Assembly: GCF_019749375.1 (NCBI RefSeq)
Contig: NZ_JACWFE010000024.1
Location: 1 to 64,000 of the forward strand
Direction: 5' to 3'
Source: Bacillus sp. S/N-304-OC-R1
GTDB taxonomy: Bacteria > Bacillota > Bacilli > Bacillales > Cytobacillaceae
DNA: 64,000 bases
The translations under genes and the position numbers were made by a program. The notes beneath the pieces are model-generated. The model did not search any database. It saw nothing but the letters and a program-made list of their open reading frames with translations, and was not told where the DNA came from. Below, one piece after another: positions 17,119 to 25,695 of this stretch; position 1 is the stretch's first letter; every line of letters begins with the position of its first letter.

Positions 17119-17199
17119 TTAAGCAATCCATTCCTTGTCGGTCGAATTCGTAAAGTATAAAGTTTTAAAAGCACTGTCAATTCTAATAGACATGATCAT
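17119..17199 (-). CDS. Putative 26-residue peptide downstream of mtnN
   Basis: ORF beginning MIMSIRIDSAFKTLYF, 26 codons, with AAAGGAGG nine bases upstream of the ATG and two tandem terminators after it. It is amphipathic rather than membrane-like and has one Trp near the end (DKEWIA). Not recognised. It starts about 115 bases after the mtnN stop, on the same strand. Confidence 0.5.
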   Translation of the reverse strand: MIMSIRIDSAFKTLYFTNSTDKEWIA

Positions 17200-17315
17200 C
17201 TCATTCGACCTCCTTTTAGGAATTTTTCACTTACAAAGGTAATTATATCCATCCACTAATCATTTGTAAACCTTTTTTTGGCATAAATTTTAAAAAATTT
17301 TAAAATAGTGCACTA

Positions 17316-18011
17316 TTACTTTAAAGCATCTACGATTTTCATCACTAGATCTGCAGAATGAAGTGCTGCTTTTTCTAAATACTGTTCAAATGATACATCC
17401 GACTCCTTACCGGCAATATCCGATAAAGAACGAATAATCACAAACGGTTTCCCAAACTGATAGGAAACTTGCGCAATCGCAGCTGCCTCCATTTCTACAG
17501 CCTGAAGATTTGAAAACTTATTGCGAATAAATTCTACTCTAACCGGATCATTCATGAAGGAATCTCCTGTTGCAATTAATCCTCGTACAACTTGAATATC
17601 ATTAATTTCGCGGGCACATTCCTCCGCAATTTGAACTAATTTACTGTCTGCTTCAAAAGCTGCGGGCAATTGAGGCACTTGCCCGTATTCATAGCCAAAT
17701 GCAGTTACGTCTACATCATGGTGACGTACTTCTGAAGAAATCACAACATCTCCCACATTTAATTCCGGAGTTAAACCGCCTGCTGATCCTGTGTTAATGA
17801 CAACGTCAGGATTAAATTTTTCTAATAAAATGGCAGTTGATAAAGCTGCATTCACTTTTCCAATCCCTGAACGAAGAAGAACTACTTCTGCACCGTCCAT
17901 TTTCCCTGTTGTAAACTCGCAGCCAGCAATAATACTTTGTTGCTGCCCATCTATTTTTTCACGCAGTAATCTCACTTCTTCTTCCATTGCCCCAATAATT
18001 CCAATTTTCAT
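17316..18011 (-). CDS. mtnN: 5'-methylthioadenosine/S-adenosylhomocysteine nucleosidase
   Basis: MtnN removes adenine from methylthioadenosine and S-adenosylhomocysteine, recycling products of SAM-dependent reactions. The 231-residue protein keeps the catalytic residues E12 (AMEEEV), E175 (AVEMEAAA) and D198 (RSLSDIAG), and the substrate motif VINTGSAGG. The B. subtilis orthologue (yrrU) also lies near yrrS, but the yrrT methyltransferase gene is not next to it here. Confidence 0.96.
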   Translation of the reverse strand: MKIGIIGAMEEEVRLLREKIDGQQQSIIAGCEFTTGKMDGAEVVLLRSGIGKVNAALSTAILLEKFNPDVVINTGSAGGLTPELNVGDVVISSEVRHHDVDVTAFGYEYGQVPQLPAAFEADSKLVQIAEECAREINDIQVVRGLIATGDSFMNDPVRVEFIRNKFSNLQAVEMEAAAIAQVSYQFGKPFVIIRSLSDIAGKESDVSFEQYLEKAALHSADLVMKIVDALK

Positions 18012-18192
18012 TTATGAATACCTCTTTCTATATTTGTTTCTCTTTATACATGTTCCCAATTTACCATTCTCATATAAACCTATCAACAGAAATCTTTCAC
18101 TTGTGTTAAACATTTTTATTATGCCTTGTCACTGGCCGCCCTTGCTTATCTGCGATAAAATACATACAAATCAATATAAAGGAGACAATAAA

Positions 18193-18399
18193 ATGAATTT
18201 TCAGTTAGATTTAATCCAAGATAAAATTGAGTTTTTCGAAGCCTATGATTTAAAAACTCTTGAAAAAAAAATTAACACCCAAATTGAGCACAACAAAGCA
18301 ATTTTGCTTCAAGTCCACCAAGTATCACACCAAATGATCACCGACGAAAACGGTAAACCATATTATTCAGCAGTTGTACATTTTAAAGCAAAAAAATGA
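18193..18399 (+). CDS. yrzA: YrzA-like DUF2536 protein
   Basis: A 68-residue protein beginning MNFQLDLIQDKIEFFEA, with a long amphipathic helix (LKTLEKKINTQIEHNKAILLQ) and a C-terminal PYYSAVVHFKAKK. It matches small DUF2536 proteins encoded between mtnN and yrrS in bacilli. A GGAGAC site precedes the ATG; an in-frame extension upstream is not translated because that site fits only this start. Function unknown. Confidence 0.75.
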   Translation: MNFQLDLIQDKIEFFEAYDLKTLEKKINTQIEHNKAILLQVHQVSHQMITDENGKPYYSAVVHFKAKK

Positions 18400-18421
18400 G
18401 GAAGGCAAGAATGCCCTCCTC
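18398..18421. terminator. Hairpin between yrzA and yrrS
   Basis: Imperfect stem GAGGAAGGCA/TGCCCTCCTC between convergent genes; T-runs are weak on both sides. Confidence 0.5.
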
Positions 18422-18432
18422 TTACTCATCAA

Positions 18433-19146
18433 TCAGTTTACTTTATCTACCTCTTCTACTTTAGTCGGCTTCCAGCCCTGGCCATCTACCCACTCGATAT
18501 AGACTCGGTACTTTTCCTGCTGATCCTTTGAAGAAATGGTTCCTACTGATTTATTATGTCCGTTATTACCTAAAAACCAAACTGTCATATTATCCTGACT
18601 AATACCAGTTGCATAAGAAATAGCTTGCAGCATTTCAGCCCAGTCAACAGAATCAGCATCGTATACAGATGTATGTTCACCTGCTTGTGATGTTCCAATT
18701 GGCTTCCAGCTTGAATTCTCTATCGTCTTTTTTACATTGTCTCCTTCTCCACCATCAGTCACAACTGCATCCTCTTCATTTGCTGGAGCTGGGTCTTGTT
18801 TTTCAGGACTATTGTTTGTTGTATCATCTGAACTGTCCTGATCTTCACTTTCAATATTTGTTTGAGCCGTCTCTTGTGCATCAGAATCTGTGTTGTTATT
18901 GTCTATTTCTGACTGGTCATCACTTGATGATTCATTTTCCTGAATCTGGTTATCCTTTTTATCATTTGCTTTTCCAGCTGTATTCTCATTATTGCTCCCT
19001 CCGAAAAAAATCACGGAAGAAACAATTATTATAAGCAAAATAACTAGACCAATTAACAAATTTAATATTAAATTTGTTTTTCTTCTTTTGCCTCTAGATC
19101 CAGAGCGGGATTCCCTGCTTGGCGGCAAACTATACTTTCCTTTCAA
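18433..19146 (-). CDS. yrrS: YrrS family DUF1510 protein
   Basis: A single-pass membrane protein of about 237 residues. A basic N-terminus (RGKRRKTN) leads to a helix at 27-48, then an acidic Asn/Ser/Asp-rich linker (50-140), then a conserved C-terminal domain beginning SSWKPIGTSQ. In B. subtilis yrrS precedes pbpI (yrrR) and is linked to sporulation-stage cell wall work. The start is the TTG at 19146 after GGGGAGGAGA; the upstream in-frame extension lacks a ribosome binding site. Confidence 0.85.
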   Translation of the reverse strand: MKGKYSLPPSRESRSGSRGKRRKTNLILNLLIGLVILLIIIVSSVIFFGGSNNENTAGKANDKKDNQIQENESSSDDQSEIDNNNTDSDAQETAQTNIESEDQDSSDDTTNNSPEKQDPAPANEEDAVVTDGGEGDNVKKTIENSSWKPIGTSQAGEHTSVYDADSVDWAEMLQAISYATGISQDNMTVWFLGNNGHNKSVGTISSKDQQEKYRVYIEWVDGQGWKPTKVEEVDKVN

Positions 19147-19363
19147 AAAAAATCTCCTCCCCACTTGCTTCTTCAAAAAAAATATTCTGAGTGAAGTAAA
19201 GCTAATAAAACGAACATTACCATTCAATCATGAAATGATTAATTTGTCCATGCATGTGAACTTCCAAAAATATCAGCTTGGGTTTCACTCTCCTAACATA
19301 CAATGACGGATATAAACTGAGGAAAGTTTCACTTTAGCATAAATTAGTGGGTATAAAAAGAGA

Positions 19364-21139
19364 CTATTCCTTTATTTTTTGATTATGATCATAGTCATAG
19401 ATGCCTTTGACTAAATCTGCAAACAGACCATTTACACCACCACTATCCGAAGTTACACCCAAATTAACTGTCACAAGTGCATATTTAGGATTAGCATATG
19501 GAAAATAACCAGCAAACCATTTGTTATAAAGAGGATGCCCATCTTCCATTCTCCCTGTCTCTCCTGTTCCTGATTTCCCTGCCACCTCGTATGGAAGGGT
19601 TTGAAACCATCTTCCCGTTCCATTTTCATTAATGACCACTTCTCTTAATAGCTTTTGAAGCTTCATGGCTGTATAAGGAGATATAGTCTCACCTTCTAGA
19701 CTTTGCTTATTAAACTCTAATAAGGAGGTACGATTCTTATATTCTATTTTGGAAGCGACACGAACCATTTCTTTTTTCCCGCCTCTAGCAATCGTTGCCA
19801 TCATGTTTGCGACCGCTAAAGGGGTGGCTCGAACTTCATGCTGCCCAATCCCAGTTAATCCTACAAAATTTAGATCTTTCTTTTCATTCTCTGACAAAAA
19901 GATTCTACCCTTATCTTCTTCCTGAAGCTGTTTGAAGTCACTAAAATGATAAATGTCACCTTTCCAGCCCACTGGCCCGGTTAATGATAGTTTATCTGCA
20001 TATTCTTCTAGAATATTTGGGTCTATTTCCTTCAATTCCTTTGCTAGTGTAGCAAAAGTATTATTACAGCTTCTCGCAAAACTATCATTGAAATCAAGCA
20101 TCCCATATTGAAACTGCAAATCTGGTTCTCCATTGATTTTCTTACTGCAATCAAAGGTTCGAGCAGGTTTTGCCAGATCATAATCGATGGCAGCTGCAGC
20201 GACGACTGTTTTGAATACAGAACCCATTATTTGCTGTTTCATCATTACATTTACTGCTCCCCCTGAAGACTCATTAAATGGGTCTTTGCGATTAATAGAG
20301 GGTCTTGAGACCATCGCTGCTACTGAATTTGATTGAATATCCAGTAGGACAATTCCTCCTTTTTTGATTCCATACCGGTCAGCCAGCTCTTCAGCTAAGC
20401 TTTGTAAATCTGAATCTATCGTCGTTTTAATATTAACTGGGTAAAAAGGATTTGCTGGTTCTACATACTTCACATTTATTCCAAAAAGAGGTCCACCAGT
20501 AGCATCGACATGATAGACGAGCTTTGATTTGCCATCAGGTAAAAGAAATTCGTCAAAACTTTTTTCCATACCAGTTAATCCAATCATTGTAGAGCTGGAC
20601 AATTCTTTATTCGGGTAACGCTTACGCAGCAGACTGGCATTCTCTCCAGTAATTCCGATTAAATGCTCTGCAGGGTTCTCTGTTAAATGATATTTTTTTT
20701 CAACAGCGAATACACCTGGAATTTTCAAATTATTTATTTCATCCATTTGTAACTCTGTTAACACAAAAGGCTTGGGATCTCCAAAAGCAAAAGGATCTTT
20801 TGAATTTTCCACTGCATGACGTAAAGAATACTCCGAAACTCCGATGATCTCTGAAATTTTTTTACTATCCCAGTCCATTTTCTTCAAAAAGGGAAATAAA
20901 ATTAGGACTGGAAGACTTTTATGTGTAATCGGACTGCCATTTTTGTAGAGAAAGTTTCCTCTTCCTGTATCTAGCACCATTTCCTGTGATCGCTGACTTA
21001 CACTTGCCTCAAGCAAATTTATTTGCCTATTCGTAAAGGCCTCTGTTGACACTAATTGGAGCTGTACAAGCCGCCCGAGTAATACAGAAAACATTAACAA
21101 ACAAATACAAAGCCAAGCTATTGCTCTTTTTCTCCACAT
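19364..21139 (-). CDS. pbpI: Class B penicillin-binding protein (PbpI)
   Basis: A 591-residue transpeptidase with an N-terminal membrane anchor (about 7-24), a dimerisation/pedestal domain and the penicillin-binding domain. The catalytic motifs are SVFK near residue 307, SCN near 355 and KSGT near 523. The B. subtilis orthologue is a PBP4b-type protein under sporulation control, next to yrrS. The ATG at 21139 is used; its GAGGTG site is the 3' arm of a perfect hairpin after greA (see that entry). Confidence 0.92.
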   Translation of the reverse strand: MWRKRAIAWLCICLLMFSVLLGRLVQLQLVSTEAFTNRQINLLEASVSQRSQEMVLDTGRGNFLYKNGSPITHKSLPVLILFPFLKKMDWDSKKISEIIGVSEYSLRHAVENSKDPFAFGDPKPFVLTELQMDEINNLKIPGVFAVEKKYHLTENPAEHLIGITGENASLLRKRYPNKELSSSTMIGLTGMEKSFDEFLLPDGKSKLVYHVDATGGPLFGINVKYVEPANPFYPVNIKTTIDSDLQSLAEELADRYGIKKGGIVLLDIQSNSVAAMVSRPSINRKDPFNESSGGAVNVMMKQQIMGSVFKTVVAAAAIDYDLAKPARTFDCSKKINGEPDLQFQYGMLDFNDSFARSCNNTFATLAKELKEIDPNILEEYADKLSLTGPVGWKGDIYHFSDFKQLQEEDKGRIFLSENEKKDLNFVGLTGIGQHEVRATPLAVANMMATIARGGKKEMVRVASKIEYKNRTSLLEFNKQSLEGETISPYTAMKLQKLLREVVINENGTGRWFQTLPYEVAGKSGTGETGRMEDGHPLYNKWFAGYFPYANPKYALVTVNLGVTSDSGGVNGLFADLVKGIYDYDHNQKIKE

Positions 21140-21148
21140 AAATAAACA

Positions 21149-21171
21149 CCTCGTCAAAAGTTTTGACGAGG
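21149..21171 (-). promoter_or_regulatory. Perfect hairpin covering the pbpI ribosome binding site
   Basis: CCTCGTCAAA and TTTGACGAGG flank a three-base loop, a 10-bp perfect stem. The 3' arm contains GACGAGG, the ribosome binding site of pbpI seven bases before its ATG. What follows (TGTTTATTT) is not a clean T-run, so it could be a weak greA terminator, a translation block, or both. Confidence 0.6.
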
Positions 21172-21196
21172 TTTCATTTTTTCAAACTATTTACTT

Positions 21197-21673
21197 TTAT
21201 TTAATTGTTACAATACGTACGTCCATTTCTCCTCCAGGAGTTTGAACCTTTACTTCATCGCCTACTTTTTTACCAATAAGGCTTTTCGCAATTGGCGAAT
21301 CATTAGAGATCTTGCCTTCAAATGGATCTGCTTCAGCACTTCCTACGATTGTATACGTTTCTTCTTCACCATCCGGCAGTTCAATAAATGTAACAGAGCT
21401 TCCTAAAGAGACTACATCTGCACTTAGTTCTGCTTCAGAAATAATCTTTGCATTTCGAATCATGTTCTCAATAGTTGTAATTCGGCCTTCAACAAATGCT
21501 TGTTCTTCTTTAGCTGAATCATATTCTGAGTTTTCTGATAGGTCTCCAAAGCTACGTGCTATTTTTATACGCTCAACTACCTCTTTGCGCTTAACAGACT
21601 TTAAATATTCTAATTCCTGTTCAAGCTTTTCTTTACCAGCTTGTGTCATTGGGAAAACCTTTTCAATTGCCAA
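21197..21673 (-). CDS. greA: Transcription elongation factor GreA
   Basis: GreA rescues stalled RNA polymerase by stimulating cleavage of the nascent RNA. The N-terminal coiled coil ([20 protein letters not shown]) carries the acidic tip motif [15 protein letters not shown], and the C-terminal FKBP-like domain follows. 158 residues from the TTG at 21673, which has AAGGAGTGAAGG upstream; the GTG three codons earlier overlaps that site. Follows udk in the conserved order. Confidence 0.96.
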   Translation of the reverse strand: MAIEKVFPMTQAGKEKLEQELEYLKSVKRKEVVERIKIARSFGDLSENSEYDSAKEEQAFVEGRITTIENMIRNAKIISEAELSADVVSLGSSVTFIELPDGEEETYTIVGSAEADPFEGKISNDSPIAKSLIGKKVGDEVKVQTPGGEMDVRIVTIK

Positions 21674-21852
21674 AACCTTCACTCCTTCAAATATTCACAA
21701 CTGTATTAGTCGTGTTCTTTCTGTATTTTTATGTACGCCCCCATGCTAAGAAAGCAAAGAAGCATGTAGATATTTTTGCAGGCTACCTGCAGTATTCTTG
21801 CTTGCGGCAAAATTCTAAATGACTTAATCGCGCAGTTTTGCTAATTAATATA

Positions 21853-21881
21853 GGAGCGCGACCTTTTAAAGGGCGCGCGCT
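21853..21881 (-). terminator. Hairpin after udk
   Basis: GC-rich inverted repeat GCGCGACC/GGGCGCGC between udk and greA; the following tract is only moderately T-rich, so read-through into greA is possible. Confidence 0.5.
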
Positions 21882-21929
21882 TCATTTGTCCATTATCTGG
21901 GACCTTATTATATTTTCTATGCTATTGTG

Positions 21930-22565
21930 TCATAAAAATGACTTTTGTTCAAGAATTGTTTGAATTTTTGTTACCATTAAGTCAATTGCCACATGATTAT
22001 GTCCGCCTTCAGGGATGATAATGTCAGCATAGCGTTTTGTCGGTTCAATAAATTGGTTATGCATTGGCCGTACGACATTCACATACTGATCAATAACTGA
22101 ATCCATTGTTCGTCCGCGTTCTTTAATATCTCTGAACAAACGGCGAATTATACGTAAATCTGCATCTGTATCAACAAAAAGCTTAATATCCATTAAGTCA
22201 CGAAGACGTTCATCCTCTAACACAAGAATGCCTTCTAAGATGATAACATCCATTGGCTCAACTTCAATAACCATTTCAGATCTAGTATGGATGGCATAGT
22301 CATATACAGGCTTTTGAATGCTTTCATATTTCAGCAGGCTTTTGATATGCTCAATAAGTAAGTCATTATCAAAAGCTAATGGATGATCGTAATTTGTTTT
22401 TAACCGTTCTTCAAAAGGCAGATGTGCTTGATCTTTATAGTAGTAATCCTGTTCAAGCATTAAAATGGAATGCCCATTAAAGCGGTCATAAATTGATTTT
22501 GCTACACTAGTTTTACCGGAGCCTGAACCGCCGGCAACACCGATCACAACAGGTTTGCGAGTCAT
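21930..22565 (-). CDS. udk: Uridine kinase
   Basis: Phosphorylates uridine and cytidine with ATP or GTP in pyrimidine salvage. The 211-residue protein has the P-loop GGSGSGKTS at 12-20, the DYYYKD substrate motif and YDHPLAFD. Located five bases after trhP2, so it is probably co-transcribed with the tRNA uridine modification genes, as in B. subtilis. Confidence 0.97.
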   Translation of the reverse strand: MTRKPVVIGVAGGSGSGKTSVAKSIYDRFNGHSILMLEQDYYYKDQAHLPFEERLKTNYDHPLAFDNDLLIEHIKSLLKYESIQKPVYDYAIHTRSEMVIEVEPMDVIILEGILVLEDERLRDLMDIKLFVDTDADLRIIRRLFRDIKERGRTMDSVIDQYVNVVRPMHNQFIEPTKRYADIIIPEGGHNHVAIDLMVTKIQTILEQKSFL

Positions 22566-22570
22566 GCAGA

Positions 22571-23842
22571 TTAAATCTCCTTTCGCATCATATTGTGAGG
22601 ATAAACCGGCTTATCGAGCTTGAACTGTACAATTTGCAGCGGATGGCGGGCTGCGTCCAATTCATTTCCTTTTTCATCCCAAATCTTATCAATCACATGT
22701 GTGAAGTTTTCAATTTCCGGACCGAAAAATTCGACTTCTTGACCAGGTTTAAAATGATTGCGCTGCTGCAATGTCACGATTTGTGTTTCCGGATTATAAT
22801 CTAACACTAACCCTACGAAATCAAAATTCGTCTTTTTGCTATGATTTCCAAACATTTGCTCCTTATACCCAGGAATTCCTTCGAAAAATGCAGGTGCTGT
22901 TTCACGGTTCGCACATTTCGCTAGCTCATCTAGCCATTCTTGTTTAATTTTGAAATTTTCCGGGTCAGCACAGTACGCATCAATAACTTTACGGTAAACA
23001 CTAACAACCGTTGCAACATAATGGATAGATTTCATACGTCCTTCAATTTTCAAACTATCAATGCCTAGCTCAATCATTTGCGGGATTGATCCAATTAAAT
23101 TAAGATCCTTTGGACTCATAGCAAATGGAGCATCACCCTCATTATAGAATGGTACTTCATTTTCATCTTCTAATTTATATAAATCGTAGTCCCAACGGCA
23201 TGATTGACAGCAGCCGCCACGATTTGAATCACGTGCTGTCATGTGATTACTTAACGTGCAACGTCCAGAATATGCAATACACATTGCACCATGAATAAAG
23301 GTTTCGATTTCAATATCGACTTTTTCCTTCATCTCACGGATTTCTTCTGCACTCGTTTCACGGGCAAGAACAACACGTTCTAACCCTTCTTCCTTCCAAA
23401 ACTGCACAGCCTTCCAGTTAGATAATGATTGCTGTGTACTTAAATGAACTTCTATTTCAGGAGCAACCTTGCGGCATGTTTCAATAATAAGCGGATCAGC
23501 CACAATAATTCCTGCTACTCCTGCTTCTTTTAAACCTAATAAATAGTCTTCAAGGCCGTCTATATTATCATTATGAGCGTAAATATTTGTTGTAACATAA
23601 ATCTTCGCACCGTACTTCTTGGCGAATTCTACGCCTTCTTTCATTTCTTCAAATGTGAAGTTGTCTGCATTTGAGCGTAAGCCGTATTCTTGTCCGCCGA
23701 TAAATACGGCATCAGCGCCATAATGAACGGCAATTTTTAATTTTTCTAAGTTACCAGCTGGAGCGAGCAATTCAGGTTTTTTCACGATGACCCTCTTACC
23801 GTTAACAATCTGGGAAATGTTATCCTTCACCGCTGTCATCAT
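22571..23842 (-). CDS. trhP2: U32-family tRNA uridine hydroxylation protein TrhP2
   Basis: A 423-residue U32 'peptidase' family protein. In B. subtilis YrrO/YrrN (TrhP) are needed with prephenate for 5-hydroxyuridine at position 34 of tRNA. The TIM-barrel part starts [15 protein letters not shown]; the cysteine set conserved in this family is present (CIAYSGRC and [13 protein letters not shown]), suggesting an iron-sulfur or metal site. It follows trhP1 by about 30 bases. The start MMTAV leaves two ATGs; the second is equally likely. Confidence 0.92.
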   Translation of the reverse strand: MMTAVKDNISQIVNGKRVIVKKPELLAPAGNLEKLKIAVHYGADAVFIGGQEYGLRSNADNFTFEEMKEGVEFAKKYGAKIYVTTNIYAHNDNIDGLEDYLLGLKEAGVAGIIVADPLIIETCRKVAPEIEVHLSTQQSLSNWKAVQFWKEEGLERVVLARETSAEEIREMKEKVDIEIETFIHGAMCIAYSGRCTLSNHMTARDSNRGGCCQSCRWDYDLYKLEDENEVPFYNEGDAPFAMSPKDLNLIGSIPQMIELGIDSLKIEGRMKSIHYVATVVSVYRKVIDAYCADPENFKIKQEWLDELAKCANRETAPAFFEGIPGYKEQMFGNHSKKTNFDFVGLVLDYNPETQIVTLQQRNHFKPGQEVEFFGPEIENFTHVIDKIWDEKGNELDAARHPLQIVQFKLDKPVYPHNMMRKEI

Positions 23843-23872
23843 ACAGCTCCCCTTTCAAATTGGTTAATACGA

Positions 23873-24802
23873 TTAATACACCGTTTCTTTAAAGAAAAAC
23901 CCTGTATCCAATGGACGATTTACAGGCTGAATTTCTTCAATTGCACTTAATAGATCATCTTTGATTTCATCATACTGATCCGGATCTTCTACACAAAGAT
24001 CAATTGCTTTTCTGTAAAGCTTCGTAACTTCAACAATATATTCAGAACTTTTCAATATCCCATCGATTTTAAAAGAATCAATTCCTGCATCAATCATATC
24101 CTGCAGTTCATCAATGATACAGATATCATTTGGGCTCATAATATGTGTTCCATTCTCATCTTCAAAGATCGGATATTTGTTTTCTCGTTCCTTATCATGC
24201 AGGAACATATTATGCTCTTGCTTACGGTTTTCAACTTCCATAACTTTACCTTGATATTCATAATAATTGCCAAGAAGGGAGCGCTTAGACTGAAACATGG
24301 CTGTCATGCCATGAACCTGAACTTCAATTTCGACTTCAGCGTTTTCTTTAATTTCAACAATGGCATCCATATTTATTTCACGGGCAAGCACCGCACGTTT
24401 GGCACCTTTTCTACCCCAATAATTACATGTATACCAGTTCGTCCCTGTTGTTTCAGTATTCCAATGCAGCTTCATTTTAGGAGCCGCTTCACGTGCAGCC
24501 AATAATACAGCTGGATCTCCAAAAATAACAGCATCTGCGTTTGCTTCTTGTAAAAACTTAATATATTCAGGAAGCTCTTCTACTTTTTCATTATGAAAAA
24601 GCGCATTCATTGCCACATATACTTTTTTTCCTTTTTCATGTGCAATCTCAATCGCTTTTTTAACATCCTCTTTTGAAAATTCACCAGCTAAACGCAGACC
24701 ATAGCGCTGTTCCCCAATAACAAAAGCATCTGCACCAGCATCAGCCAATGGAAGAATATCTTCAACACTTTTTGGTGTTACTAATAATTCTGGCTTTGTC
24801 AT
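23873..24802 (-). CDS. trhP1: U32-family tRNA uridine hydroxylation protein TrhP1
   Basis: A 309-residue paralogue of the next gene, corresponding to YrrN. It shares the barrel start (KPELLVTPKSVEDIL), the VHGMTAMFQSKRSLLGNY segment and the IDSFKIDGILKS motif, but lacks the four-cysteine cluster of TrhP2. The two probably act together in ho5U34 formation. It lies six bases after trmR, so the hydroxylation and methylation steps are co-transcribed. Confidence 0.9.
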   Translation of the reverse strand: MTKPELLVTPKSVEDILPLADAGADAFVIGEQRYGLRLAGEFSKEDVKKAIEIAHEKGKKVYVAMNALFHNEKVEELPEYIKFLQEANADAVIFGDPAVLLAAREAAPKMKLHWNTETTGTNWYTCNYWGRKGAKRAVLAREINMDAIVEIKENAEVEIEVQVHGMTAMFQSKRSLLGNYYEYQGKVMEVENRKQEHNMFLHDKERENKYPIFEDENGTHIMSPNDICIIDELQDMIDAGIDSFKIDGILKSSEYIVEVTKLYRKAIDLCVEDPDQYDEIKDDLLSAIEEIQPVNRPLDTGFFFKETVY

Positions 24803-24808
24803 CTTTCT

Positions 24809-25447
24809 TCACCTCTTTTTCGAAATCGCAACCCCATCACCTACCGGAAGGATCACCGTGTAATAATCCGGATGATTCATTAACCATATATTAAAATCAT
24901 TAATTTTCTTAACGAGACTGCGGATTCGCTTATTTTCAATATTAGTCTCACAAACAAGCCCTTTAAAAAGGACATTATCTGTAATAATCATCCCATCATT
25001 ACTTAAATACTGAGAATATATTTCAAAGAATTTCCTGTATTGACCTTTTGCAGCATCAATGAAAATAGCATCAAATGGAGCATACGCTTGAATTACAGCT
25101 TCTACCTCCAGTGCATCACCTTTTATAATGCTAATTTGTTCTTCTTTACCTGCTTTTTGTATATATTGATCCGCTAGCTCATAACGGTCTGCATCTCTTT
25201 CGATTGTAATAATTTTGCAGGAAGGAACAGCCTGAGCCATTCGCAAGGCAGAATAGCCAATTGCAGTACCAATTTCTAATATAGAAGATGGCTTTCCAAT
25301 ACGCAAAAGCTGGAGCATAGCTTCAATACCCGCTAACTCCATAATGGGTACACCATTTTCACCTGCAAATTGCTCCATTTCTTCGAAGAGCTCATGTCTT
25401 CCAGGAATAATATTCTCTATATATGAATGCAGCTTTTCATTTTCCAA
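24809..25447 (-). CDS. trmR: tRNA 5-hydroxyuridine methyltransferase TrmR (YrrM)
   Basis: A 212-residue SAM-dependent O-methyltransferase that in B. subtilis turns 5-hydroxyuridine-34 into 5-methoxyuridine. The SAM site is LEIGTAIGYSALRMA, and the metal-binding FIDAAKGQY and ITDNVLFKG motifs are present. The start is a TTG with GAGGTG eight bases upstream. A structured leader ending in a T-run lies about 80 bases upstream (see 25525-25620). Confidence 0.9.
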   Translation of the reverse strand: MENEKLHSYIENIIPGRHELFEEMEQFAGENGVPIMELAGIEAMLQLLRIGKPSSILEIGTAIGYSALRMAQAVPSCKIITIERDADRYELADQYIQKAGKEEQISIIKGDALEVEAVIQAYAPFDAIFIDAAKGQYRKFFEIYSQYLSNDGMIITDNVLFKGLVCETNIENKRIRSLVKKINDFNIWLMNHPDYYTVILPVGDGVAISKKR

Positions 25448-25524
25448 GCTGCCATCACCTCAAATCCATTTATCTTCCTTGCTTGCAAAAAGACTTGGTT
25501 CAGTCAAGTTTCAAAACATAAAAA

Positions 25525-25622
25525 ATAGCGTTCACAGAAAGGAAAGTAAAAGGTACAGTCACCTAGCACCTTCATCGGAAAAAACCGGCTCCAAGCTTGT
25601 CCGTGGTTCACGCTATCGTAAG
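25525..25622 (-). ncRNA. Candidate structured leader RNA upstream of trmR
   Basis: On the minus strand, ATAGCGT (with a GAAC bulge, then CAC) can pair with GTG-A-ACGCTAT about 75 bases later, directly followed by TTTTTT. Inside are smaller stems (CGG/CCG, GGT/ACC). It sits between the mltG terminator and trmR, with a possible TAAAAT -10 box at 25643-25648. It could be an attenuator leader or a separate small RNA. No known family is recognised. Confidence 0.45.
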
Positions 25623-25651
25623 CAATATTAAACACTTGAACTATTTTACCA

Positions 25652-25684
25652 CAAAAAAATGGGGAATGCGAATTTGATTCCCCA
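25652..25684 (-). terminator. Terminator of mltG
   Basis: Minus-strand stem GGGGAAT/ATTCCCC with a nine-base loop followed by seven T, just after the mltG stop. Confidence 0.85.
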
Positions 25685-25695
25685 AATATAGTCAT

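Noticed and set aside
18669-19034. 121-codon ORF antisense to yrrS
   Set aside because: A His/Leu-rich shadow of the acidic repeat-like linker of YrrS; no start signals.
25504-25695. 63-codon ORF between mltG and trmR
   Set aside because: It runs through the mltG terminator and the hairpin leader, has no ribosome binding site, and its composition (FYFPFCERYF) follows from the T-rich RNA structure.
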